Positions 13,301 to 28,300 of a stretch of DNA of 64,000 nt are shown one piece after another. Made by a program: the position numbers and the translations under genes. The stretch is from Tanypteryx hageni. Its lineage: Eukaryota > Arthropoda > Insecta > Odonata > Petaluridae. Numbering within the stretch: position 1 is the first letter of the stretch; each line of letters starts with the position of its first letter. The notes beneath the pieces are model-generated. The model was not told the DNA's origin. It saw nothing but the letters and a program-made list of their open reading frames with translations, and did no database searches. Location of the stretch: the NCBI GenBank assembly GCA_028673005.1, contig CM054115.1, forward strand, positions 57,623,407-57,687,406, given 5' to 3'.

Positions 13301-16300
13301 TTGACCTTATTACTGTTGATCCAGAAAAAAAATTATTATAATTAGTAGTATCTATTTAAGAACTAAATGTTTTTCTACATGTGCCTACCCTCATAGAAGG
13401 AAAGAAGTTGTAAATTTCAATTTTATGCATTAAAACTTTTACAAGATTTGGAACTCATATTTCCTTTCAGATAAATGGGGTGGATGTTGATGGCGCACGT
13501 CATGATCAGGCAGTATCCATGCTCACAGGTCTGGACCGATTTGTGAGATTGGTGGTAGAAAGGGAGAGAGTTGTCGACCCCTCTGCTGGCTCTGCTTCTC
13601 CCCACCCTGTTTCTGCCCCCCAACCATCTCACTCTCCCACCACCCGAGTTTTCGGCCTGCCAAAGCCTTACACAGGCCTTTATTCTGCGGGTGGCTATAA
13701 TCGTACCTCCACAGGAAGTTCAACAAGTGTGCCACCTGCGAGTCCAAATATTTCAGGAGCCACCCCTGTCATTCCTCATTCTCCTCAGCCTGCAGCAGTT
13801 AAACCAGCTCCTGTTCCTGTCAACGGTATCAATCCAGCTCCCAGTGTGACAGCGCAGCCTACAGTACCTCCTCAACCAGCACCCAGAAGGATACCATCGA
13901 CGTCTTCTACCAGCAGTTTGGGAGCTACGCCGGTGTCATCGACGGGTTCTCAGCCGCAACCTCCTCCACAAGCACAGGTACCAAGGCCTATCACAAATGA
14001 GGAATTCCAGGCCATGATCCCTCCACATTTCCTGGCTGGCACCAAGGAGGGAGGTGATGGCGGGGAGGAGAAGGGGGATGGGAAATCAGATTGTTTGGCA
14101 GTTACGCTGACAGTTCGCAAACCTCCGGATCCTCTCGTGCTGTTACCTCCGGAGTTCCCCAACCCCGCACCGACAACGGTGGGTCGAGTGACAGAGACTG
14201 TGACAAAGAGCACCTTCACAGAAATGGTTGTAACACGTGTGACTGACAACCACCTGGCACCTGTCCCAGTCATCATTGAGGTTAGTGATTCCGGAAAGGG
14301 TCTTCGGTTTGGACGGTATAATTGGTAAAAAAACATTTTGAGGTTAAAAAATAAAAGGCCAGTCACTTAGACTATTGTTGATTTGAAGATCTGTATGGTT
14401 AAAATGAAATTTGGGCATTTTGTTTGGATTCAGGACAAAAGGAAATGGCATTTAATCCTTGGTTGTGCTTGTCTCATTAATAATTAAATCAAACCTTAAC
14501 TCTCAAAATGGATTTAACAAGTACCTGTAACTCTCTGTGTTGCCTTTTATAAATATATAAAATGTGATGTCTCCAAAATACTCCAAAAATTGTGACTGTT
14601 TTGTCCTTGCTCATTTTAATCTTTTTGAGTTAAACAAAAAAATTAATAACCTTTTGATGTGTTGAGTGGCATAAGTCTTTTGCTTCAATTTTTTTATATT
14701 CTGTTAAACAGAGAGGGTTGGCTAGCATTTCTGCCTCCCATTACTAAGGTCATGGGTTTGAATCTCACCATGGGCATGTGCTCGTTATTGTTATTATTAG
14801 TAATCTCATTGTAAAAGACCAAAAGTGCTTCTTTAATGAGCTAAAGATTACATACAAATCCTATTTGTTAATTTGCCTATTGTTGTAAATACACATTTGG
14901 AAATGTGGTAATTAATGTTTTAAGATAAAATCACAAAGCTGTGTTTCAGTGAATGTTTTGTAAGGCTGTTTTTATTATCCTAAGACTTAATGTTGTACAC
15001 TCAATTCTGCATGCCACTTTTAAACAGAGTAATTGTTTATTTTAAAGATTTGCAAATCAAAGTATTTTAAATGCTAACTTTATAATTTTTTGAGCACTAT
15101 TCATACCTTAAGGTAATTATATGAATTGCTTAACAGAAAAAGCTTAGGTAGTTAAAGTATTTAAATTTCTTAATTACAAAGATGTTTGTGTTGTCTATGG
15201 ATTGTTTTTCATCCTAAAAATGCTAAATTTTGTAGCATTGTCAATATTCAGTATTCTATGAAATAATCATGTTACTTGTCCTGTTTTCTTGTATCAATAA
15301 TTAGCTTTGCTTATGGGCATGTAAAATACCTGGGAAATCTTGTGCTTACAGCCTTACCTCAATTAACCATCACTTATCCTCTAACACGTGTCTGGCCAAA
15401 CAGCTTAGTTTTAGTTTAGGCTAAAGTAGATTTTTCTTTTTATTTCTCAGGAAAGAAAATGTATGTAACAAGGTGAGCTGTACATGTTAAATCTGTTTTA
15501 TTTTATTGTTGAAATTTGTTATGATTTTTTTAACTTTATACAGTTTGCCCATCATTATCATTTTCTATTTTTCTTTTGCTTTTTGGTAAAATATTTTTCA
15601 GGTATTGTTAAATACGTAAGTAATTTAGTTTTAAAACATTTGAGTTCCTTGTCTTTAAAAGGGTTTATTTACTGATTAAATTGGTCTTCTGCTTTCTCTA
15701 TTTTGCAATTGGAATATGGTATGTTGTATTATTTTTACTTTTACATCTTGGTATTTTATTTTGAGAACAGAGTATGTAATGTAGATAATTTGAAGGTGTT
15801 GGTACAATTTTGTTATTCATTCAGATTCTTTTTTGTGTAGTTCATACTTGATTACTTCGGATATTTATCAAAATTGTATTTTCTGACTGTTTCATCAATT
15901 GTGAGTCACTCACTGAAATGTACTCTATTTTTTATAATATTTTCTGTGATGCACTTCTTTGGTTAGATTGTAATAGCATATTTTGTCAAATTCTTTAAAA
16001 ATTTGTGGGAGGTCTTGTCTCAAGACATTCTTAAACGTTTATTTTTTTACTGTTGTTTTTATAGCATGATATCCTCTTGTAGACAAATGTTTTTTTCTAT
16101 CAATCTATTTAAAAGAAAGTTTATTATAGCTTTGATTCAAATCACTTTAAAATTTGTTAGCATGATGTACAGGCAGTTCCCAGTATATGTATGAATATTT
16201 CCCACAAAAATTCCAAGTGCCTGTTTTTTTATTAACTGCCATATTGTAATGGAGGATTCATTTCAAGTCCAAAATTTTAAATTTATAGTTGCTAACTAAA

Positions 16301-19300
16301 ATACATTAGATCATCACTTATTCGGCATTCGATTATCTGACTTCCAACATTATCCGGCGTTCCTGACCAATCCGGCAAAAGTTGCGAGTAATTCGGCGTT
16401 CGCCAGAGAATCGCATCAAAGGCCATATCAGTCTGGCGATAGCACACTATGTGGTGCCAAAGTATTTTGGGATGATCACAAGTAGTACATTAGGATCTGG
16501 GTTATACGTAGGCTTGGTAAGATTCATTTTAAATCGGTAAATGTTGATAAATATCAAATTTTAAAAACTTTTATGTGATGAAAATGAATTGTCATCGATA
16601 AGTGTCAATTTTTCACCACTACATTTTTTACGAAATTATGCGTCATGGTTTTAAAATTTGCCTTGCCACACTCAAACTTGATATATTTTACCACCAAACA
16701 TCCAAAACAAGAGAAGTTGATAGTTGTCATACCAAACAGCCACACAACATTTGGAATTCATTACACTTTCCTTTCTGATGTCACTTATGTCACTGCTGCG
16801 GAATCCAAAGCCAAAGTTAAGGGACAAAACAATATGATCAGTTTATCGTGCTCTGTCTTTACCCTTGACTGGATCCTATATTCCTTATGCGCTTTGGATT
16901 TCATTTACTGAAAAGTCGGGAGATGTTCTGTGCGACAAGATCTACTGACCTCCTCCAAAAGCCAAAAAGAAAAGTTTTTCCAAAATGAAAAATGACTACC
17001 AATTGTTTTAAAATGCACCCTGTCATAAAATTTATATAATCCTTCCTTCAAGAGCGTCCCCCGTGCTTAGTTTCTTTTGCATTACTATCAAAGAAGCCTT
17101 GTTCCGTATATGCACTCTGGGCTTTTTCCTGCATTTGTTGCTTAACAAGGTATGATTTTTTAAATCAAAATATTCATTCATACGTTAGGTTATACATTAT
17201 ATTCACATCACATAAATTTTTCCACAAATGATCATGATTTCGTTCATAAGGAGGAGCGAATTAACGAGTAAAATATACTTTCTGATTTATTCCAAAAAAT
17301 TAACTTCCAGGTTGGTGATCGAAGTTGAACAACACATTCACCAAAATATAGATAACAACAAACAAGGCAGCATACAAGAAGCCTTCTTTTTATGTACACC
17401 CTGTTAGTTAATTTTAATTAGAAGGAATTCAATTTATAAAATCTTTATAGATAAATTCAATAAAATGTATTAAAATTAACATCTATATTATTGATCGCTT
17501 TTTAAGAAATATAAAAGTAAAAAATTAAACATCCTAGGAAAATGTATTAAAATAAACATTGATATTCGTCTCTGATTTTTAGGAAAAATAAACCAATTTT
17601 AGTCGTCGATTTTTACAAAAAAATAAACCGACAATTACCAAGCTTAGTTATATGCAACACAGTTATACGTAATACTTGTTTACTCGTATTTTTATGTAAT
17701 CCTAGGCGAAACACTTTGAAAAATCATACCCACACATACTGAGTTGTACGTAACTGAATTGTATGTCATTCTCGTAATTCTATATTACAGTACTGTATTT
17801 ATGTTTTTAAATATCCCATGCTTTATTTATAACATTTTGTACAGAAAGCAAATTCAAAACACTAAACACATACAACAAAAAACATTGCTGTAAAAGAACG
17901 TTTAAAATAAGCAACTTTGATGTGATTATTCAGCGTTTTTGAGAATCCAGTGACCCCTCCCCTCCTAGGCCGCTGGTTAATTGATGATCTACTGTATGTT
18001 TACATTTTTTGAAACATCTTATTTGAAACATTGTAATCTATCACCTATATGGTTAATTAAACAATTATAATTAAATAAATTATTTTAAAAAATCTATCAC
18101 ATCTGGCTCTACCAACAAGCTGCAGCAAGACCAACCCTTTCAAACATTGACATTGTAACTAAGTATGCAGTCAATGAATTTTATGGCCTGGGTGGATAAC
18201 ATTTGATAATCATCCAATGCTCTTAATTTTTTTATTGCTTTAATGATTGAGTCCAACAAGAAAAGGGGGTTATTTAGGGAATTAGGGAAACAACTGCAAG
18301 CAAAACTCACACAACATTTATTTATGAAATTCATCACTAATTTGTTTATAACACTTAAGTGATATGATGTATCTGAAGACAACATATCTCGGGAACTGCC
18401 TGTTTTTGATGAAGCTATATTTTTTAAATACAAGTAAAAATATTGTAACAAATGATCTGAAACAATGTTTTACAATGAAACAAAGATTTGCTAAAGTTTG
18501 CATCAAAATAAAGCAGGCAATGTAAATCATGAATGTAATATGCTCTTAATTTAAAATAATATTACTTTTACGTTGTTTAGTAGTTATCGTGAAAGTAGAT
18601 TATAAATAATATTTTAAGCAGTGTTATAAAATTTTGGCATATTAAAGCAAAAATTAAAATTCTGAACCATAGAGAATACATTGTAGTATTCTGAGTTTTC
18701 ATTTTTTCTTTGGGAATCTTATCTTTTCTAACCTTTTCAGAGAACATTTCACATGAGGAAAATTATAGCTATTAATGTACAGTTGTGTATTATATGTCCA
18801 TAGAAAGGAATGTATATGTTATTTTTGTGACAATTCATCTGAAATTTTTTGTGAGAATTTTTTCATGTTTTACTCTGTTTTCAGTCAATTCATGTTTGAT
18901 GAAGTAATATTTTTGTCAAATGTTGTTATTTATATTCACTTTTTGCTTAGAGAAGCAGTTTATCAGAAGTTTTTTAGTATAAATGAAATTTTAAATTTGA
19001 GAAATTATGATAATCATTTTGTACTTTATGAAGACTTGAGAAAAAATCTTATATAATTTCTTTATGATAATGAATTGGCAGCCATTTAAATTTCTCTTCT
19101 ATTTCTTTCACCATAGATGCACACTATGGCTTTATTCATTGTAATTTCTGCAATGCTATTACACATTTGCTCCTTGTAAATCACTGTGTATTTTTGGAGA
19201 GTAATGGGTTTTTTAATCACATTAGTGGTTGATGCATTATTTATTTCCTTATTTTTGTTAAGCTTCAATTTTCTTCTGAACTGTGGTGCATTATTTGTTT

Positions 19301-22300
19301 CATATAGATTTCTATTTTCTGAATTTGCCATTATTATTTACTATCACATTGCACTCAATTATATGGAATCATTGATTCTTAAGGTCAGTACATTTTAGAA
19401 GGGGATGTAATTTTTGGTTTTTATGAATTGTTTTAGTCAAATCAACTTCTTGCAATTTCATCTTTGGTCATTGAAATTATTAAGGCAAACAATATTTCTG
19501 TTTTCCATAGTAAATGTTGTAACTCTAAGAATCAGTGTTTTCTCAATGTAACTTATTTTATCAAGGAAATAAGTACTAATTTCTCATCTTAAATAACAGG
19601 ATCTCATGTTTTGTTCATAATATCTTCCACAGGATGTTGTACTTCCCAAGAGTGGAGGGTCCTTGGGATTCAGTATAATTGGTGGAACAGATCATTCTTG
19701 CACACCTTTTGGTAGTAAAGAACCTGGTATCTTTATTTCCCATGTGAGAACTTTTATTAATTAAATAACAGTTAAAAATATTATTATACAAATTTGGCTT
19801 CATCTTTAAAAATGGAGCTTGTGAATTATATCTCATTACTTTTATTTTTTGGTCAGGTGGTCCCAGGAGGAGTAGCAGCCAGGTCAGGGAAGCTTAGAAT
19901 GGGTGACCGTATCATTAGTGTCAATGGAGAAGATGTGACAAAGGCGACCCACCAAGAAGCTGTAATGGCTCTCCTAAGGCCTGCAGATCAGATTACCCTT
20001 ACTGTGTGCCATGATCCTCTCCCTGAAGGTTTCAAGGTATGATTTTGACTTGCTTTGTCTTGATGCTTGACCCATACTGCTTGGCCTTTTACTGGAACTA
20101 ATTTATTCCTGCTCACTAATTAACCTCTTTATTTAAACATTTTTGGTTGAATAATATGGAGAACATACAGTTTTCATTGTTTATTAATGAAAGAACTTCT
20201 TTAAAAAATTGAGCTTGTAGTAATTTTGCAAATGCTGCTTAAGAACCTCACTGCTTTACTAATGATTAAGAACATCCACATTGAGGCTATTTGAAAATCT
20301 GGGTTCAGAACATTTTTTAGATGACAAGTGAGAAAAATATAAATTATCCTAATAAAAAAGGATGCCATTTTCTATTTAACCCTTGAATGCCCACATTTCC
20401 TGAGGATTACTTTTTCGTAGATGAATGGTGGCTAGATATTTAGCCACTTATATATATACACCGTAAATGCCCGCGTATAATGCGCACCCTCGTATAATGC
20501 ACAAGGGGGTTTTCAGCCTCGTAATTATGATTTTTCTATATACCGGCATATAGTGCGCACAGATTTTTCAGAATAAAGTAGATGGTGTAACGTGTTCTAA
20601 AGCAATGATCGAATTATTGGTAATATGTATTGGTAACATAATGAAAGTGCGAAATGAAATTTTCGAATAACGTTCCAAAAGAACATCAGCTAACTCAATC
20701 ATTACATACTCTATGTTTACTTACAAGGTGATATTAGGATATACACAATAAATTGAATTATATTAATTTCATAGTATGGCATATGACACTCTTTGAGCTA
20801 ATAAAATGAAGGAATGACGATAGTCCTATGTTTTTTACATACGTTTTTGTCACGCCTGAGGTGGACGGGTTCACCCAACCTTCAGTTTTACCCTTATTAG
20901 AACACTCTGGAGCATGTAAACATGATAGGAAATAACCATAATTAACTGCAGACTCTAAGAATCAAGAATAAATCACGTATGAAGGGTGAGAGAAAGGTAG
21001 GGAACGATAAGTTGATTTAGTTCTACAACTATCAACTTCCAGCGTACTCAAAAGGCATCAGCTGCCATTGTTTCTAATTGTAAGTAGTACCAGTACCTCA
21101 CCACCAGGCCGGGCACCGGTGTAGGGTGACGTCATGCGTAAGATGACGATTCCGATAACAACATCGAAGAAGAATGGTCCAGTGACGAAGAATTTCTTGG
21201 CTTTTAAAATGAATAAATACTGAATTCATTCTTTTCATATCTAATTAATGTATGTTAATAGAATTAGTTAATAAATTTTTACTATTATCTATCTTACTTT
21301 TCGTAAAAATCACCAATAAAAATATGAGGATACCCGGGCAGTAATTACTGTGCCGATATTGTGGAAATATGGAATCAAATGAAAATAGGAAGATTATGTA
21401 CCCTCGTACAACACGCATCCTAATTTTTAACTCAAATATTTCGAAAAAAAAAGTGTGCATTATACGCGGGTATTTACAGTATATGCTTTTTTCAATTTCA
21501 CGTAAAAACAAGATGTTTTAGTCAATTATTTTATTATAAAATTGAATTGATTAATGTATAAAAATTAAACAAATTTAGTGATATAATACAGTAAATTTTA
21601 CATTACTTATGTTATTTTACTCATAACTTACACACATTTACATAAACATATAATATACATAGCATTAATACCAAGAAAAAATGGAAAATTTATATAAATT
21701 ATATCTAATGAAAATTTAAAATAATAGGTAAATATGTTAATCCTCAAAATTTCAATTCATTTACAATAAGTAATTACAATGCCAATTAGTAATTATGAAA
21801 CAATCGTAAACATAGCTCTAAGCATAGCCCTGGTTTGTCAGAACAGTTAGGGAAAAAATAAGCCACATTTTTCTTATCCCACCCTTCCAGCATATGCAGC
21901 ACCTTTTCCTTTGATTCAGTTTTTCCTCAGACACTCATCAAATGCACTCTATTTTTTTCCATAGACTTACCAACAGTTTGTAGAATTGCCTCTGCTCTAT
22001 TTCGGATAGTATGCTAGTAACTGGTCAGAGCGATCAACACCTCCTATGTGTTTATTGTAGTTTAACACAATTTCCGGTTTTTTAACAATGATTCCAAATC
22101 TAACTCATTTCTTTCAACTGTCCCTTAAATGCAGAGGATATGAGGATCATCTCCCTTTTATCTCTCCATTTTGCGATGCAAATACCTTCGTTCATGAACC
22201 TTGCTACAATTCCCCCTTTCTGCAATTTTTTATTGATCACATCCACAAGGTTGTTTTTCCTCGATGATCTCAATGTCCCCAAGCTGTGAATGCCATCTTT

Positions 22301-25300
22301 AAGTAAATTTTTACAAAGTTGGACACTGTTATAAAAGTTGTCCATATAGACAGAATGTGCATTATGTTTGAAGTCATGCAGGAGCTCGTGCACAACTTTT
22401 TCCATGTGCCCATACCCTCCGACATCTGAATCCTTAGATCCGGCATACACTATCATTCTTAGGACCAATCCACTTGGCTCTTTCAACATGTAAATTTTAA
22501 CTTGTGTCTTTTGTTTTTTATAAACTGTCTAAAATATAACCTTCCCCTCCAAAGAACCATGGACTCATCTTTACCAGGATAATAGAGTAGACTCCCGACT
22601 TATGATGGCTCGACATATGACCTCCCCCCACATTTGTGACCTTTCTAATAGTAAATAAGACCCCCAAAGTAACGGCCAAAACTCGTATTTACAACTGTCT
22701 AATGACTGCGACTGGTGCCGAGTCGATTGGCAACACTAAGCAAACACATCAGTCGGCAGTGCATCTGCTGACTATGTCTGCAATTGTGCCTCGAGCTGAA
22801 TGCATGTCTTTCACAACGCTTCACCTTTTTGTCAATTTTCTTAAAATTTTGAAATTTCTTCGTCTTTCACTGTCTGAGAGGAGGAAATGATCACAAAATG
22901 TTAAATCAACAAAAAGTCAAGAAAAGCCATCACTTTGGAAATGAAACATGAAATTTTTAGTCAACATGAGTCGGGAATGAAAGTGAATTAGCTCACACCC
23001 AAGTTCAAATTGTCACATTCAACTGTGAGCACAATTTTGAAGAAAAAGGAAAAATATTTTAAGCAAGTGAAGAGCGCTAGGCCAATGCAATCAATGGTGA
23101 TAAGAAAATATGTTGGGCTGTGTCCCGAGGTGGAAAAACTTTTGATTGTGTGGATAAATGATCAGACACAATGAATCCACATGCCTCTGAACTAAGCAAT
23201 GGTTTCAGCGAAGGCATTGTCTCTGTTTGCAATGCTTAAGAACAGGCGCGGTGAGACATCAAAGGAAGAAGTTTTCAGTGAGAGCAAAGGATGGTTTGAT
23301 CGCTTCAGGAAGAAAGCTAGTTGACATAACATTAGAGTTCAGGGGGGAACAGGAAGTGCTGACACTGAAGCAGCGACGAATTTTTCAGAAAAGTTAACTG
23401 AAATCATTGAAGAGGAAGGCTACTGGTCGCAATAGACTTTTTGTTTTTATTTGTTTTAACTTAATAAATGTTTGTAAAAGCATATACAGTAGTAATACCT
23501 CAAGTTATGCAAATTCCAATTACACAATTTTGTGTTAATGGTTTTTGTGCGATTTTTTTTTTTAGAAATTTCGGTTTTGATGAATTTTTTAATTTGTTGT
23601 ATGTAATATTAAACATTCATAGTTGATTTTCAAATACGTAGATGAGTTATAATAAAGTTAGATAGAATTGCAACTAAAAATGGAAGGAGTTGTCCTTTTT
23701 CCTACCTGCGATTATTGTTTAGAAAACCCTTTGTTTGTTACAAATAGTGCAGGTGTCACAACAAGGCTATTATATGTATGTAATTTTGTAACATGATAAA
23801 TTACAAATTATGTACTTTTTTAAAATAAATCTTTCTTTTACAAAAACTTTTGTTTTTCGCGAGTTTACATTTCCATTAATGTTGAAAAAATAATCTTTCA
23901 AGTTATGTGAATTTTGAGTTGTGCGACTTTATCACGGAATGCATCACTCACGCAACTCAAGATATTACTGTACATATTTGAGTTTTATTTACTTTTTGTT
24001 TATTTTCATGTCAATTGGTATTTTTATGGCATGAAATGGGTTTCCAGGAATGAAACCCCAATTTGTAACATTGCTCCTATAATAAATAAGGGTTTGACTT
24101 ACAATGGCTCACTTTGCAATTGTGGTCTAGGAACCAATTAGATTGTAAGTGCGGGGGTCGCCTGTACACTCTTCCCATATTGTTTTCGAAAATATTCACC
24201 ATAGAACGAATTTTGTACAGGGAATCATTTGGTTTTGGATCTTCCTCTTTAGGATTTCTTGTGAAATGCATTGTTTGCATAATAAGCATAAATCTATCTT
24301 GCGACATGTTATGGGAAAAGGTGGGAAAATTATATAAGCTAAATTTTTTACAGTAATACGGAATTCTACTTATTCTAACATTTCACATGTGATATAGAAG
24401 GCTGAGAAAAATTTCTAACTCCTCCCTAGTAACCTCTTTCCAGTCCATAATTTTCACTTTTGGCAAGGTAGTTTGAAGAAATATTTCTGCGTGAATATTG
24501 GTTTCAGATATAAATAAATTTAAAAAATCATCGTTGCTAGAAGAGTGAAATACTCATATGGACATGAGCCTGGGTGAGGGACTTTCAACCCAGGGTCTCC
24601 AATGAAGGGAAGTGAAGGTACTTTAGGCTTATCAGATCGCCAAACAAAAGCTGGTAGTTCAAATACCATTAGGGGCTGTGAAGGGATGGCTTTGATACTC
24701 AGTTCACCTTCTGAGGAGTCTTCCAAATCTTTTATGGGTATGAAGTCCTCACCACTGTTTATTTAGGCTTCTTCTTCTGAGTCAAGAAGAATTGCCATCA
24801 AGTCTTCTTCGGTGTATGACCTTTTCATAGTTTTCTTGAGGTGATGACTGCCTCTTTGTTCCCATAAATGCATGTGAAGTCAAAGGAACTTCTTTATCCT
24901 TATCTACAAGAAAAGAAAATAATAAGCATAAACATGAAAACAGTACATTTAATTATAACAAGACTGCAGTAATGCCATATTTTTTCTATCTTGAAGAAAA
25001 TTATATAAAGAAGCTTGTAAAATAAATACATATGCACATAAACCTAAATCAAAATGTTATTAAGACTTTACAATAGGGAAAAGAAAATTTTGTAAATTAA
25101 ACTATTGATAAGTTTATCCATCTAGCTATATGAAAATTGCAAAAATGTGAAAAGTTTATAACTAATCTAAATGTACATGCATGTACAAAACACTCCCTAA
25201 TGCTAAATAAATGTGATGCCATTATTTTTAAAACAATCTAGAAGTAATCAATAAACAAAGTAAACACCTTCAATCCACAATATGACCCCATAGAGCAGCA

Positions 25301-28300
25301 GAAAGTCAAAACTAAACAAAGGTCGTGTATCCTCAGAAACATTGTTTCCTTCCAGAGAGCAGAACACAATTTGAAAGTTGAACCTGAGGAGTGGACCCTT
25401 TCGCCCACCCAAGGAATCTTAGTACAACACATGGCTCACACATGTGGGTCAGCCGCACTCAAAGTGTTAAACAATGGATGTATTTCAGCCATGAAGTAGA
25501 ATATCATAAAATACAGTATTTTTTGAGTTTTAAATTTTTCAGGAAAAAAAATTTTGGTTCAACAAGCCATTTAGGAAGAGCCATATCGTTTATCATTTCT
25601 AGCGATGATTAAGTCTGTATCTGGCAACATTTACAAAAAAATATTACAGCATGATAACAGTTAAATACAGTAGTCCCTCTCCAACCGCAGTGGATACGTT
25701 CCTGGCTTGACCGCAGTTGGAGAAGGCCAAGGCTTATGGAAAATAGAGGGTTAGGGGGAGTGATCCTTGAGAGGCATGCCTTAAATCTTATAATGCGTAC
25801 AAAACTTTTTAAAAAATTCTATTTATCGTATTTGTTATCATTATAATTCTAGTGTATAATAAAATTCTTCGCGGACCTTCCTCCTTTTTTGAGGAGGTGC
25901 ACAGATTACAGTCCTCTTCTGCCCATACATACCTATAAAGTTGGATTCTATTCCAGCAGCCAAGCCCTCAATACTGCCTTACCAACCAGCTCACTCCCGA
26001 TACTGCATATATTCATCAAAATCGCGGAAACTATTGATGATATTGGTATGCAGTCTTTAACAATATCACAACCTTAGTATAGTTAATGGTTTCAGGCATC
26101 ACTTGGTGGAATTTCATCGTAATGTAAAATAAAGAGACTGCTTGTAATTCCACATAAATTTATTTAAAACGACCTAGGTGTGACCTAGGTTTCATTGCAC
26201 GATGTTGCATTGCAACAAAACCTAGGTAATTTTAAATAAATTTATGTGGAATTACAAGTGTTTTTATTTTACATAACCTTAGTAATTATTTTAATAACTG
26301 ATGTGACCCTCTTCATTAAATACCTAAGAAAGAAGTTTCTCGACAGTCAGCATTTTTAAATGTCGACTGGAAATTTAAAATAATTGATACGTTTCTTATA
26401 TTTGTTTATGCATTAAAGAAATATTACCATATTTAATGGTTTCTATACTTTGTTTGGTTTTTTAACACATCTATAAGGTTCAATTTAGTACTTTTTATCA
26501 AATATATTTGAGTCTTTAGGACAAGAGTCCATGATTAACATACGCACTCGGCTTCAACTAAAAAAATCCTATAAAGGTATCAACTATATAAAATTTTGTT
26601 ATGAAAATTCAGTTATATACGGTATTGACCCAAATATAGTGCGATGTTTTTTCCTCAATATGTACCTTTGAAAGTCGCCTTCGCACTATATTCGAGTACT
26701 TGTTGCATTCATACTATATTCGAATACTTGTATCTTTAAAAAATAACTGCATATCGGCGCATTTGATGACACGTGGACGTTCATGTTACGATGCTACATT
26801 GTACAAATATACTCGGTGGGGGTCTCAGGAGACTTGAAAATAGATCAAGGTCAAATTGCAGCAACCACAACACCGGCACAACTTCACGCAGGGTTGCGAC
26901 ACTCAACGTTAGAAAACGAGGACTGTCTAAACGTGGCGTCACATTATCCCCCTTTAGTACATAATTCATGAGTTTACAGATAATTTAAATGTGTAAAATA
27001 GAGAAAATTAAATGTTTTTCGTCTTTTTCTAAAATTCCTTTCAAAATACTTGGGGTCGCACTATATTCGGGGTCGCATTATATTTGGGCTAATACGGTAC
27101 TTTCACTTGATTTTCTCCACTTTGGCAAATGATTTAATAAACATTATATGAGAAATCTGTAAAATAAAACTAGTTTGTAGCCAGTTAAGGGGTACAGATA
27201 ATGTATAGACAACAAAAAGTGTTATGAAAGCCATGGTGATTGGGAGCCATACAGGAATCTTTTTCCAAAATACAAAACTGAGAAAGAAAAACTATTACCC
27301 GGAAATACAAACAAGATGAAAAATAGTTGTAATAAGGAGAGGAGATAGTAGCCGAGAGATATTACCAAAATGACATGAGGATTAAATATTAATGCAAAAA
27401 ATTATACAGAATAAATAACTTCAAAGAGTAAACATAATTGTGCAGTCAGACAGGAGCACCATTCTTTGCATGAACTAATTACACCTAGTAGAGCTTTCAG
27501 CCTCTTCTATCACATAACTTTTAATAATGACGGTATTTGTTCATTATTGATGGCTGTGTGGAGAACTGTGGGTAATTAAGAATAGGCCACTTTTGAGAAA
27601 ACGTGAATTTAACGTAAATTAAAGGGCACATGGATTTTCTCTGTTATTGCGATTGTTCAGTTTGATCGAAACTATAGGTTTAACATAAAAGAGGTCCAAT
27701 ACTTAAAAAATAATTTAAACTATGTTAGCAATAACATTTTACTAATTGTATAGATTATATTTATCCCCTTTTCTATTAGTCTGTGATATCAAAAATCACA
27801 CTGAGCACTTATGTAGGCAATCAGACCGAAGAATTTGGAGCAGTTTTGCATATATTTATGCATGAGCCAGAATGGTTTTGCATATTTTTAGGGGTGAGCT
27901 GGAAAATCGCAGATACTGGAAACTGCAGTTGGAGAACCCACGGTTGGAGAAAATTTTATATCATTTTAGATAAACTTAATTTTGTAAAAGTAAACAGGAA
28001 TGATCTAAAACATAATTATGTAATTGTTTCGAGACTTGTATAGCTAAATGTGCTCAACATGAACTAGGCAGTCCTATTACATAATTAGGCTGTAAGAGTG
28101 CGCTGTATACTCGCATGTATAGATGCCCTTTACCGATAGTACTAACTTAAACTTAAGTGCAAGATGAGATTTTAATTTAATGGGATAAATAATAAATAGA
28201 ATGGATATGTAATAACAATATGTATGCTCAACTAGTCCTTTTTCTTCAGCAACTCTTTTTGTCTCGTACATAACAATTTTGATCAATACAGCAATACCAA

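Larger units (their letters stand above)
14281..19632 (+). other. scrib: scrib intron 7 (5352 bp)
   Basis: Contains a tRNA-like repeat fragment near 14712-14786 and a pair of nested TIR elements (16170-18402). The stretches 14787-16169 and 18403-19632 are AT-rich with only short low-complexity frames and no recognisable gene. Confidence 0.75.
22590..24164 (+). mobile_element. Tigger relic inserted in the piggyBac transposase
   Basis: The right end, inverted, reads CAGGCGACCCCCGCACTTAC, with TA at 24165-24166. The left end GACTCCCGACTTATGATGG is degraded, after TA at 22588-22589. The interrupted piggyBac frame rejoins exactly across these TAs, confirming the limits. The interior codes for a Tigger transposase fragment and carries a further insertion (23487-23970). 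Confidence 0.8.
21790..24850 (-). pseudogene. piggyBac transposase pseudogene (DDE_Tnp_1_7 type), split by a Tigger insertion
   Basis: From 24726 down: PFIGDPGLKVPHPGSCPYEYF, the usual N-terminal piggyBac block. At 24307-24170: SQDRFMLIMQTMHF and DSLYKIRSMVNIFENN. The frame breaks at the TA of the Tigger insertion and resumes past 22590 as YYPGKDESMVLWRGRLYFRQ, where the D of the DES motif is the expected catalytic position. From 22489: KEPSGLVLRMIVYAG and HSVYMDNFYNSVQL with the second Asp, then GTLRSSRKN and WRDKREM. After 22100 it decays through stops, although NRAEAILQ-like and CCICWKGG-like remnants continue to about 21790. Frameshifts and stops make it inactive. Confidence 0.85.
20380..25466 (-). 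mobile_element. piggyBac-like element with TTAA target, three insertions inside
   Basis: Flanked by TTAA at 20376-20379 and 25467-25470, the diagnostic piggyBac target. The ends are CCCTTGAATGCCCACA and, inverted, CACTTTGAGTGCGGCT. A broken transposase runs on the minus strand. Later insertions sit at 20461-21479 and 22590-24164, the latter containing 23487-23970. Removing them leaves about 2.5 kb, a normal piggyBac size. Confidence 0.85.
25668..27960. mobile_element. Pogo-like TIR element with two inner insertions
   Basis: The left end is CAGTAGTCCCTCTCCAACCG with TA at 25666-25667. The right end keeps CCCACGGTTGGAGA but its tip is degraded, so 27960 is approximate. A GCAGTTGGAGAA motif recurs just inside both ends. 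It contains the foldback element 26080-26274 and the TIR element 26620-27097. No transposase recognised. Confidence 0.6.

Noticed and set aside
13950..14366. 138-codon minus-strand frame over scrib exon 7
   Set aside because: A shadow of the GC-rich Pro/Ser linker exon; no motif and no splice context of its own.
20031..20040. Possible end of PDZ3 exon as a terminal exon (TGA soon after the donor)
   Set aside because: Read-through ends in a stop immediately, but the donor joins perfectly to PDZ4, so this is an ordinary splice site.
26773..26971. Three overlapping open frames of about 62 codons
   Set aside because: All three fall inside the 478-bp MITE; simultaneous openness reflects base composition.
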